13,205 nucleotides of DNA from Halanaerobiaceae bacterium (GTDB taxonomy: Bacteria > Bacillota > Halanaerobiia > Halanaerobiales > DTU029), in NCBI GenBank assembly GCA_012521855.1, contig JAAYLO010000195.1, forward strand, positions 1 to 13,205. Direction: 5' to 3'. Both the position numbers and the translations under genes were made by a program. This document shows, one piece after another, positions 6,642-13,205 of the stretch. The notes below the pieces were generated by a model. That model saw only the letters and a list, made by a program, of their open reading frames with translations, was not told the DNA's origin and made no database searches. Numbering within the stretch: position 1 is the first letter of the stretch; every line of letters starts with the position of its first letter.

Positions 6642-7817
6642 ATGCGGCTCATTCTTTATACTGGAAAGGGTGGAGTTGGAAAGACCAGTATTGCAGCGGC
6701 TACTGCTGTGGAAAGTGCTAAAAAGGGGTTGAAGACTCTGGTTATAAGTGCTGATGCTGCTCATAGTCTGGGGGATTGTTTTGATTTAAGGCTTTCTCCG
6801 GAACCAGTTGAGCTGCAGAAGAATTTGTGGGCACAGGAGATCGAAACCATTCATGAGGCAGAGAGAGGCTGGAGCAAAGTACAAAAATATCTGACTGATC
6901 TCTTTACAGCAAAGGCAGTCAGGGATATCACTACTGAAGAGCTGACTATTTTGCCCGGGATTGAGGATTTGTTAAGTCTCATGAGAATACTGGCTTATTA
7001 TAAGGAAAAAAGTTATGATGTAATTATTGTTGACTGTGCTCCTACAGGTGAAACACTGGCTTTACTAAGTTTTCCTGATATGCTCCGCTGGTGGATGGAG
7101 AAATTGTTCCCCATAAAAAGAGCAGCTCTAAAAGTTACAAAACCACTAATTGAGCCATTATTGGGTCTTCCTATGCCATCAGACGGTGTAATGAAAGAAA
7201 TTGAGCGTATTTATCTTCAACTGGACGAAGTAAGGGAAATTCTCTCTGACCGCGAGATTACAAGTGTAAGAGTGGTGGTTAATCCAGAAAAAATGGTGGT
7301 CAAAGAAGCCCAGAGGAGTTTTACTTATTTGAACATGTATAACTATAACGTGGATGCTATTATAGTTAACAGGGTTATACCTGAAGAAGTTAAGGATGAC
7401 TATTTCAAGGCCTGGAAGGAAATACATAAAAAATACCGGAAGATGATAAAGGATAGTTTTTACCCTGTCCTTATATTTGAGGTGCCTCTTTATCCAGAGG
7501 AAATTGTAGGATTGAATATGCTTAAGCAGATAGGGCAGGATCTTTTTACGGACAGGTCCCCCGAAGAAATTTACTATAATACCCGGACTCAAGAGGCCAC
7601 TAAAGATGAGAATGGATATCTTTTGAAAATACATATACCTTTTGTCGATAAAGAGGAACTGAGTCTGAATCAGAAGGGAGAAGAACTTATTATCAGAGGT
7701 GCTAATTTCAAAAGAAATCTAATTCTCCCGAGAACTCTTTTAAATTATCAGGTGACTGGAGCCAGATTCGAAGATGATACCCTGTTAATACGTTTCGGAG
7801 GTGGAATTGGTGAATAA
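6642..7817 (+). CDS. ArsA/Get3-family ATPase with C-terminal HSP20-like domain
   Basis: This 391-residue soluble ATPase has a single ArsA/GET3-type P-loop domain (about 1-310) and a C-terminal HSP20-like (alpha-crystallin-type) domain (about 325-387). The deviant Walker A is GKGGVGKT (8-15), followed by SADAAHSLGD (36-45, switch I), DCAPTGET (131-138, switch II) and VNRVIPEE (242-249, base recognition). Beta-rich segments at 326-386 (LLKIHIPFVDKEEL, GEELIIRGA, KRNLILPRTL, DTLLIRF) match the HSP20-like fold found in bacterial ArsA-like proteins. No Cys pairs suggest a metalloid site, and no arsenite pump or ArsR gene is nearby, so arsenic transport is unlikely. A role in handling membrane-bound or hydrophobic proteins, by analogy with Get3, is only inference. 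AAGGAGG (6626-6632) precedes the ATG start. It overlaps the following small gene. Confidence 0.9.
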   Translation: MRLILYTGKGGVGKTSIAAATAVESAKKGLKTLVISADAAHSLGDCFDLRLSPEPVELQKNLWAQEIETIHEAERGWSKVQKYLTDLFTAKAVRDITTEELTILPGIEDLLSLMRILAYYKEKSYDVIIVDCAPTGETLALLSFPDMLRWWMEKLFPIKRAALKVTKPLIEPLLGLPMPSDGVMKEIERIYLQLDEVREILSDREITSVRVVVNPEKMVVKEAQRSFTYLNMYNYNVDAIIVNRVIPEEVKDDYFKAWKEIHKKYRKMIKDSFYPVLIFEVPLYPEEIVGLNMLKQIGQDLFTDRSPEEIYYNTRTQEATKDENGYLLKIHIPFVDKEELSLNQKGEELIIRGANFKRNLILPRTLLNYQVTGARFEDDTLLIRFGGGIGE

Positions 7818-8022
7818 CAATGAACTGCTTAGAAATTTCCTGAGCCTGAAAATGCAAATAGCCAGTAATATAATTGAATTGTTTCCTGGAGAAATACGGG
7901 CCCGTGCTAAACAGGCAGAAAGCAGTATTGTATCTATTATTCACGAACTGACAGGAGAGTATCTGGAAAGGGAAAAAGCCGGGAAAAAGGATGGCAGTTT
8001 GAAGAGAATAAATATTGAATGA
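7810..8022 (+). CDS. Small helical protein of unknown function, coupled to the ArsA-like ATPase
   Basis: A 70-residue protein that I do not recognise. It is predicted to be largely helical: a first amphipathic helix (LLRNFLSLKMQIASNIIELF, about 6-25), the short PGEIRAR turn, a second helix (AKQAESSIVSIIHELTGEYLEREKA) and a basic tail. There are no cysteines, signal peptide or membrane span. I chose GTG at 7810 because GGAGG (7797-7801) is eight bases upstream. GTG at 7801 opens the same frame three codons earlier but overlaps the ribosome site. It overlaps the ATPase gene by eight bases, so the two are translationally coupled. That suggests a partner or cofactor of the ATPase, though nothing in the sequence identifies the function. 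Confidence 0.75.
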   Translation: MNNNELLRNFLSLKMQIASNIIELFPGEIRARAKQAESSIVSIIHELTGEYLEREKAGKKDGSLKRINIE

Positions 8023-8350
8023 TGAGGAAAATAGTTTTTCCTGAAATGGTATTTAATTTAAATTTAAAACATAGAAATAAAGAATAGAATGACGGCATAA
8101 TAATATTATAAAGAAAAAATTGAGACTATAACATTATTATATTTTCACATGAATTGGAAGCTTAATGATTATCTTCAGATTAAATTCAGAAAGCAATGTT
8201 AAAATAAAGAAATATAAGGCTAGAATTCGGTAAGATTGACAATTATTTGGGAAGGGGGGTATTGAGCAGCTTGAAATGATTCCCATAAGAATTCAGTAAA
8301 TAAGAGGGAGCAAAAAAATATTAATATAAAAATAAAGGAGTGTATATAAA
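8023..8350 (+). other. Long AT-rich leader region upstream of the sugar importer operon
   Basis: This 328-base stretch has no supported gene. A small stem (AGGAAAA at 8025-8031 with TTTTCCT at 8036-8042) follows the small-protein gene but lacks a T-run beyond it, so it is at best a weak terminator. A TTGACA at 8236-8241 could be a -35 box, but the hexamer 18 bases later (TATTGA) is poor. Two near-identical 12-mers, GAATTC(G/A)GTAA(G/A), lie at 8223 and 8289. The importer ribosome site AAAGGAG is at 8334-8340. I see no riboswitch or tRNA. Confidence 0.5.
8223..8300. repeat. Pair of 12-bp direct repeats upstream of the importer operon
   Basis: GAATTCGGTAAG (8223-8234) and GAATTCAGTAAA (8289-8300) match at 10 of 12 bases, start 66 bases apart and flank the only TTGACA in the region. 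They could be regulator sites for the sugar operon, but two imperfect copies in AT-rich DNA are weak evidence. Confidence 0.25.
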
Positions 8351-9412
8351 ATGAAAAAGGGATTAACAATTTTATTAATCTTGCTAATGGTTTTAGGTAT
8401 ATCTACATTTGCTTTTGCAGCTAAAAAGATCGGTGTGGCAATGCCTACACAAAGTCTGCAGCGTTGGAATCAGGATGGCGCTAACATGAAAGCACAATTG
8501 GAAGCAGAAGGTTATATAGTGGACCTGCAGTATGCGAATAATAATGTTGCCACACAGGTTTCACAGATTGAAAACATGATTCTGGGAGGCTGTGATATAC
8601 TTGTAATAGCCTCTATTGATGGCAGCTCTCTTGGTACTGTCCTGAAAATTGCAAAAGAAGAAGGAATTCCGGTTATTGCCTATGACCGTCTGATCATGGA
8701 GACAGATGCTGTTTCTTATTATGCAACATTTGATAACTATATGGTTGGTACCATTCAGGGTACATATATTAAAGACGTACTGAATCTGGATTCCCGTACA
8801 GCTGATGACCCGGTTTATATGGAATTCTTTGGCGGATCTCCGGATGACAATAATGCACGTTATTTCTTTGGAGGAGCATGGGATGTAATTAAACCATATA
8901 TTGACAAAGGTGTAGTTGTTGTGCCTTCAGGCCAGACTGAGTTTGAGCAGATTGCTACATTAGAATGGGATTCTGCAAGGGCTCAGGCCCGTATGGACAA
9001 TCTGATTGCTGCTCATTATTCAGCCGGCCAGAGACTTGATGCAGTTCTCTGCTCCAATGACTCAACGGCTCTGGGCGTTACCAATTCATTGAGTGGTGCT
9101 GGTTTTGATAAAAACAATTTCCCATATATTACAGGTCAGGATTGCGATATAGCCAATACAAAAAATATTATTGCCGGTTATCAGTCAATGTCCATATTCA
9201 AGGATACCCGTACACTTGCTGCTCAGGTTGTTAAGATGATAAAAGCCATCAGCGAAGGTAAAGAACCGGAAATCAATAATACCACTGATTATCATAATGG
9301 TGTAAAAATTGTTCCTACTTACCTCTGTGAACCTGTATTTGCTGATATTAACAATTATAAAGAATTATTGATTGACAGCGGTTATTATACTCCTGAACAG
9401 TTAGGACTTTAA
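8351..9412 (+). CDS. chvE: Multiple monosaccharide ABC transporter, periplasmic sugar-binding protein (ChvE-like)
   Basis: This 353-residue type I periplasmic binding protein captures monosaccharides for the importer encoded next. A signal peptide is clear: basic KK at 2-3, a hydrophobic core at 5-20 and an AFA cleavage site near 23/24. There is no lipobox Cys, so the mature protein should be free in a periplasm rather than lipid-anchored. The mature start KKIGVAMPTQSLQRW is typical of the ChvE/xylose-binding group, and later features include QIENMILGGCDILVIASID, IPVIAYDRLI and the hinge and second-lobe segment LDAVLCSNDSTALG. ChvE-type proteins bind glucose, galactose, arabinose, xylose and similar sugars; which one applies here is unclear. 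ATG follows AAAGGAG (8334-8340). It is the first gene of a three-gene operon and is followed by a hairpin that likely raises its level over the transporter. Confidence 0.9.
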   Translation: MKKGLTILLILLMVLGISTFAFAAKKIGVAMPTQSLQRWNQDGANMKAQLEAEGYIVDLQYANNNVATQVSQIENMILGGCDILVIASIDGSSLGTVLKIAKEEGIPVIAYDRLIMETDAVSYYATFDNYMVGTIQGTYIKDVLNLDSRTADDPVYMEFFGGSPDDNNARYFFGGAWDVIKPYIDKGVVVVPSGQTEFEQIATLEWDSARAQARMDNLIAAHYSAGQRLDAVLCSNDSTALGVTNSLSGAGFDKNNFPYITGQDCDIANTKNIIAGYQSMSIFKDTRTLAAQVVKMIKAISEGKEPEINNTTDYHNGVKIVPTYLCEPVFADINNYKELLIDSGYYTPEQLGL

Positions 9413-9427
9413 TTAGAAAGTTATTAT

Positions 9428-9464
9428 GGGCAGGTGGGTGTGGCTATGCCCATCTGCCCCTTTT
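9428..9464 (+). terminator. Intra-operon hairpin between binding-protein and ATPase genes
   Basis: An 11-bp GC-rich stem (9428-9438 with 9449-9459, one G-U pair) with a 10-base loop, followed by C and TTTT (9461-9464). Placed right after chvE, it likely acts as a partial terminator or 3' mRNA stabiliser that makes binding-protein transcript more abundant than mmsAB transcript, a known arrangement in ABC importer operons. Confidence 0.8.
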
Positions 9465-9479
9465 ATGGGGGGTATATAA

Positions 9480-11051
9480 ATGGCAAAGATATTGCTGGAA
9501 ATGCGTTCTATTACAAAAGAATTTCCTGGTGTAAAAGCTCTGGATAATGTAAATATAACTGTTGAAGAAGGTGAAATTCACGCCATTGTTGGAGAAAATG
9601 GTGCCGGTAAATCTACATTGATGAATGTATTGAGCGGAGTCTATCCTTATGGTTCTTATTCAGGAGATATTTACTTTGACGGCCAGGAATGCCGGCATCA
9701 GGGAATTAAAGATTCAGAACGTATGGGAATAGTTATAATTCATCAGGAGCTAGCACTGGTACCATATCTATCTATAGGAGAGAACATGTTTCTGGGTAAT
9801 GAGCAGCAAAGAAGAGGGATAATAGACTGGAACCAGACATATAAAAAGGCAGAAGAATATTTGCGTATGGTGGGATTGGATGAAAATGTCCATACCCTGA
9901 TTAAGGATATCAGTGTCGCCAAACAACAACTGGTGGAAATTGCAAAAGCTCTTGCCAAAAATGTCCGCCTGCTGATTTTAGATGAACCTACCTCTTCTCT
10001 GAATGAACAGGATTCCCAGAATGTTCTTGATCTTATATTAAGATTACGAGAAGAAAGAGGTATTACCTCTATCATTATATCCCATAAATTGCATGAGATT
10101 GCTTATTGTGCTGACAGGATAACTGTTCTCCGTGACGGCCGTACTATTGAAACCCTGGATAACAGGAGTCAGGAGGTATCGGAAGAAAGAATTATCCGGG
10201 GAATGGTTGGCCGTGAAATGACTGACCGTTATCCTAAACGCTCTAACACGATACAGGATGAGATAGCTTTTGAGGTAAAGAACTGGACAGTCTATCATGA
10301 GCTATATACGGAACGTAAGGTTGTAGACAATGTATCCTTTAAGGTTCGAAAGGGTGAGGTTGTAGGTATCTATGGTTTGATCGGATCTGGCCGTTCTGAA
10401 TTGGCCATGTCTATTTTTGGTCGTGCTTATGGGACAAATATATCAGGTATGCTCATTAAAGATGGAAAAATACTGGAACTGGATTCTATACCTCAGGCCA
10501 TTTACAATGGACTGTCCTATGTTACGGAGGACCGGAAGGAAAGCGGTATATTATTAGGCAGCAATATAATACACAATATTACTTTGCCCAGAATGGATTT
10601 TGTTTCCAGGAAAGGCAAGATTGATAAGGATCTTGAAAGAAAGGTAGCTGAAAAATATCGGGAGATGTTAAAAATAAAGGCGCCGAGTGTTGAACACTAT
10701 GCAGGTAATTTGTCAGGTGGAAACCAGCAAAAATTGCTTTTAGGTAAATGGATTTATTCGAAGCCTGATGTCCTCCTTCTTGATGAACCGACCCGTGGTG
10801 TTGATGTTGGGGCAAAATTTGAAATTTATGAGATAATACATGATTTGGCCACACAGGGGAAGGCAATAATAATGATATCTTCTGAACTCACGGAAATATT
10901 GGGAATGTGTGACCGTATTTATGTAATGAATGAAGGTAAAATAATAGATGAAGTTCCCCGGTCGGAGGCTACTCAGGAAGGAATTATGAATTCTATAATA
11001 CAGGCGAATAAAGGGGGAGTAGAGTATGGATTGGAAAACTATACTGTTTAA
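9480..11051 (+). CDS. mmsA: Multiple monosaccharide ABC transporter, double-NBD ATPase (MmsA/GguA-like)
   Basis: This 523-residue cytoplasmic ATPase has two fused nucleotide-binding domains, as in RbsA/XylG/GguA sugar importers. The N-terminal domain shows Walker A GENGAGKST (38-46), Q-loop HQE (88-90), a degenerate signature SVAKQQ (145-150) and Walker B LLILDEP (164-170) with a His switch at 202. The C-terminal domain has a degenerate P-loop (GLIGSGRSEL, 299-308), a good signature LSGGNQQ (411-417) and Walker B LLLDEP (432-437). A degenerate second P-loop and first signature are usual for this family, so the complex probably has one fully catalytic composite site. The ATG start follows a run of six G (9467-9472). 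It follows chvE after a hairpin and overlaps the permease gene by 26 bases, indicating translational coupling. The length fits the family. Confidence 0.93.
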   Translation: MAKILLEMRSITKEFPGVKALDNVNITVEEGEIHAIVGENGAGKSTLMNVLSGVYPYGSYSGDIYFDGQECRHQGIKDSERMGIVIIHQELALVPYLSIGENMFLGNEQQRRGIIDWNQTYKKAEEYLRMVGLDENVHTLIKDISVAKQQLVEIAKALAKNVRLLILDEPTSSLNEQDSQNVLDLILRLREERGITSIIISHKLHEIAYCADRITVLRDGRTIETLDNRSQEVSEERIIRGMVGREMTDRYPKRSNTIQDEIAFEVKNWTVYHELYTERKVVDNVSFKVRKGEVVGIYGLIGSGRSELAMSIFGRAYGTNISGMLIKDGKILELDSIPQAIYNGLSYVTEDRKESGILLGSNIIHNITLPRMDFVSRKGKIDKDLERKVAEKYREMLKIKAPSVEHYAGNLSGGNQQKLLLGKWIYSKPDVLLLDEPTRGVDVGAKFEIYEIIHDLATQGKAIIMISSELTEILGMCDRIYVMNEGKIIDEVPRSEATQEGIMNSIIQANKGGVEYGLENYTV

Positions 11052-12276
11052 AATAATAAAAAATTTGAAGCAGTATATATTGCTTATAGTATTAGTTTGT
11101 ATAATACTATTTTTCCAGAAAGTAACAAATGGTACATTATTGAAACCAATGAATGTGTCTAACCTGATTTTCCAGAATGCCTATGTGGTAATTATGGCAG
11201 TTGGTATGCTGCTCTGTATACTGACAGGAGGCAATATCGATCTGTCTGTAGGATCAGTATTGGCCCTGGTCGGTGCCTGTGCCGGTACATTTGCCATTGT
11301 CCGGGGATGGGATCCGCACCTTTCTATTCTGCTCTCATTATTGATCGGTATAGGTATTGGTATCTGGCAGGGTTTCCTGATTGCCTATATGAGGATTCCA
11401 GCTTTTATTGCAACACTGGCCGGTATGCTTATATTCAGGGGTTTTACTCTGATAGTATTAAAAGGTTTGACTCTGGCCCCTTTCCCCCGGGAGTACCTTG
11501 CTTATTCCACAGGATATATTCCAGATATATTTGAAGGAATTAATTTGTTTGGGGTAAGAAATACTACATCATTATTATTGGGCATACTTTTGGCAGTAAT
11601 ATATTGTATTGTCCAGATAACCAGCTATAACTCCCGCAAACGCAAAGGATATTCTGTGGAAAGCCCGTATTTACTGGGTATCAGGCTGGTAGTTATTGCT
11701 GCAGGTATTATATGGTTATTTAGTATTCTGGCAAATTATCGTGGTGTACCAATGGTCTTTATTACTCTTGGAATTATACTCATTGCCTATAGTTATTTTA
11801 CTTCTTCTACAGTGGCAGGGCGTCATCTCTATGCCCTGGGGGGAAATGAAAAGGCTGCCCGTTTGTCTGGTGTTAATACAAGAAGACTGTTGTTTTTTGC
11901 CTATGTAAATATGGCCTTTCTGGCTTCTGTAGCAGGAATTGTATTTTCAGCCCGGCTGAATTCAGCTGCTCCAGGGGCGGGAAATGGATTTGAACTGGAT
12001 GCAATTGCAGCCTGCTTTATAGGTGGTGCAAGTGCTACTGGAGGGATAGGAACTGTAGGCGGTACCCTTATTGGAGCTTTGATTATGGGTATCCTTAATA
12101 ACGGGATGTCCATTATGGGTATTGGCCAGGATTGGCAGATGGTAGTCAAAGGTTTTGTTTTGTTGGCTGCTGTAGCCTTTGATGTTCTGAGTAAACAGGG
12201 TATAATAACAGAATTTATTTCCCGGATAAAGAGAATTTATTTTTCGGCAAAAAGAAAGGGTGCACTGGCTGACTGA
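11026..12276 (+). CDS. mmsB: Multiple monosaccharide ABC transporter, permease (MmsB/GguB-like)
   Basis: This 416-residue inner-membrane permease of the RbsC/XylH/GguB type probably forms a homodimer and passes monosaccharides delivered by the binding protein. The N-terminal segment is basic and hydrophobic, followed by about ten membrane spans. Family hallmarks are AVGMLLCILTGGNIDLSVGS (about 63-82), IPAFIATLAGMLIFRG (about 125-140), the cytoplasmic coupling stretch GRHLYALGGNEKAARLSG (265-282) and the late ACFIGGASATGGIGTVGGT segment. An insert of basic residues in the middle (SYNSRKRKGYS) matches the extra length of GguB-type permeases over RbsC. ATG at 11026 lies inside the end of mmsA, six bases after GGGGGAG (11013-11019). 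It is the last gene of the operon and is followed by a perfect bidirectional terminator. Confidence 0.93.
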   Translation: MDWKTILFKIIKNLKQYILLIVLVCIILFFQKVTNGTLLKPMNVSNLIFQNAYVVIMAVGMLLCILTGGNIDLSVGSVLALVGACAGTFAIVRGWDPHLSILLSLLIGIGIGIWQGFLIAYMRIPAFIATLAGMLIFRGFTLIVLKGLTLAPFPREYLAYSTGYIPDIFEGINLFGVRNTTSLLLGILLAVIYCIVQITSYNSRKRKGYSVESPYLLGIRLVVIAAGIIWLFSILANYRGVPMVFITLGIILIAYSYFTSSTVAGRHLYALGGNEKAARLSGVNTRRLLFFAYVNMAFLASVAGIVFSARLNSAAPGAGNGFELDAIAACFIGGASATGGIGTVGGTLIGALIMGILNNGMSIMGIGQDWQMVVKGFVLLAAVAFDVLSKQGIITEFISRIKRIYFSAKRKGALAD

Positions 12277-12297
12277 TGTAAAGAAAAAACTGAGTAT

Positions 12298-12334
12298 AAA
12301 AATACTACTGCAGTAATACTGCAGTAGTATTTTT
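12298..12334. terminator. Perfect 17-bp bidirectional terminator between convergent genes
   Basis: Arms at 12298-12314 and 12318-12334 are exact reverse complements with a 3-base loop. The outer ends are AAAAA and TTTTT, so each strand ends its stem in a T-run, serving both mmsB (+) and the response-regulator gene (-). The regulator stop codon (12333-12335) overlaps the stem edge. Confidence 0.92.
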
Positions 12335-13007
12335 ATGCCTCCATTTTGTAACCTATTCCCCTGACAGTAATTATTCTGGGTTTTGAGTTTATGCGTTTCA
12401 ATTTTTTCCGGAGTGAGGATATATGAGCTTCCAGCGTATTATAACACACATCAATATCAAAGGGCCATATTTTCGAAATAATAGTATCTTTTGTGAGAAC
12501 ATGATAGGGATTGTTCAGGAATATATTAATCAATTCAAACTCTTTGGGGGTTAAATGTTCCTTTCTATTCTGAGAGCAGAGTTCTATTCTTGATTTGTTT
12601 AAAGTAATGTTTGATAAAGTGATGATTTCATCTTTGAGAGTGAAGTAAGAACTTCTCCGCCAGAGTGCCCGCAGTCTTGCCAGTAATTCCTCGGGATTGT
12701 ATGGTTTTGTTAAGTAGTCATCTGCACCCTTATTAAGAGCATTGATCTTGTCAGAGATTTTATTTTTTGAAGTTAATAGCAGAATAGGGGTAATATTGCC
12801 TTTTTCCCTGATATAAGTTATTAGCTCAATACCATCCATATCTGGCAGAATACTTTCCAGGATTATTACATCATAGTTATTTGCCATGATTATATCTATA
12901 GCAGAAATTCCTTCATTAACACAATCTACGATATGGTTTTCATTAAGAAGAAGCTGTTTAAGGGATTTACATAATTGAGTGTCTTTATCGATGATTAATA
13001 CTTTAAT
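12333..13007 (-). CDS. OmpR/PhoB-family response regulator with atypical receiver, non-canonical start
   Basis: This is a full-length OmpR-type regulator of about 224 residues: a receiver domain (1-115) and a winged-helix DNA-binding domain (about 125-224, LTPKEFELINIFL to TVRGIGYKMEA). The first ATG (12887) would begin at residue 41, in mid-receiver, yet the frame continues upstream with a proper first strand KVLIIDKD. No ATG, GTG or TTG exists there. ATT at 13007 (or 13010) sits seven (or four) bases after a GGGGGG run, so an ATT start is the best reading, with a sequence error or frameshift as the alternative. Key receiver positions are altered: Glu51 (ILESILPDMDG) replaces the phospho-acceptor Asp, and Lys8 replaces the second acidic-pocket residue (D7-K8). 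Thr79 and Lys101 are kept. Phosphorylation by a partner kinase is doubtful. No kinase gene is in the window; the protein is convergent with the sugar importer. Confidence 0.85.
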   Translation of the reverse strand: MKVLIIDKDTQLCKSLKQLLLNENHIVDCVNEGISAIDIIMANNYDVIILESILPDMDGIELITYIREKGNITPILLLTSKNKISDKINALNKGADDYLTKPYNPEELLARLRALWRRSSYFTLKDEIITLSNITLNKSRIELCSQNRKEHLTPKEFELINIFLNNPYHVLTKDTIISKIWPFDIDVCYNTLEAHISSLRKKLKRINSKPRIITVRGIGYKMEA

Positions 13008-13103
13008 AATAACACCCCCCTGAAATAATATTTTAAAGGCAGAGTGTACATCATATCTTTCGAATATTACAAAATAAAAAAAATTGAGATTATTTCAAAT
13101 AAC

Positions 13104-13132
13104 ATTATATACAGAAATAATCAAGTTTTCAA
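13104..13132 (-). promoter_or_regulatory. Promoter of the response-regulator gene
   Basis: On the minus strand TTGAAA (13132-13127), a 17-base spacer and perfect TATAAT (13109-13104). The predicted RNA start near 13097 gives a leader of about 90 bases. The remaining right end (13133-13205) is AT-rich and holds no gene I can see. Confidence 0.75.
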
Positions 13133-13205
13133 CAAACAAATGATAGTAAATTTGAGTATATTTTGAGAGTAAAATAAGTTTCATTCAATAAAATATATAA
13201 TAAAC

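Noticed and set aside
8271..8285. Catabolite-repression (cre-like) site in the importer leader
   Set aside because: The outer positions fit, but the central CG that is essentially invariant in cre sites is absent.
1..13205. CRISPR arrays, tRNA/rRNA genes, insertion sequences, attachment sites
   Set aside because: I looked for spaced repeats, cloverleaf-like segments, transposase genes and terminal inverted repeats and saw none.

Overview
The window reads as chromosome of an AT-rich, fermentative, anaerobic Bacillota. Clues are strong Shine-Dalgarno sequences, frequent GTG/TTG starts, short intergenic gaps, an NAD-linked [FeFe]-hydrogenase operon and a sugar ABC importer. The sugar-binding protein has an ordinary type I signal peptide with no lipobox. 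This suits a diderm lineage such as Halanaerobiales, but that placement is inference.

Left block (1-3326): the 3' end of hydC (NuoE-like), hydB (NuoF-like) and hydA form a tight + strand operon ending in a strong terminator. HydB carries only the NuoF core. HydA is complete except for an in-frame amber codon (2477-2479) where the conserved Trp of the first H-cluster motif should be. This is the most striking feature of the window.

Middle block (3356-8022): separately expressed + strand genes. They are an extended-SDR NAD-dependent epimerase/dehydratase with its own promoter, an unrecognised small multi-pass membrane protein, a small family 2 glycosyltransferase whose 3' end carries a 14-bp triplicated repeat, and a MarR-type regulator with a clear promoter. 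Next come an ArsA/Get3-type ATPase with a C-terminal HSP20-like domain and an overlapping ~70-residue helical protein of unknown function.

Right block (8023-12334): after a 328-base non-coding leader comes a three-gene importer of the ChvE-MmsA-MmsB (multiple monosaccharide) type. It comprises a periplasmic binding protein, a double-NBD ATPase and a permease. A strong hairpin lies between the binding-protein gene and the ATPase gene and probably sets their ratio. The operon ends in a perfect 17-bp stem that also serves the convergent gene.

Right end (12333-13132, minus strand): an OmpR/PhoB-type response regulator with a good promoter. Its receiver domain has Glu at the phospho-acceptor position and Lys in the acidic pocket. 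Its full-length frame has no ATG/GTG/TTG start and probably begins at ATT. No histidine kinase is in the window.
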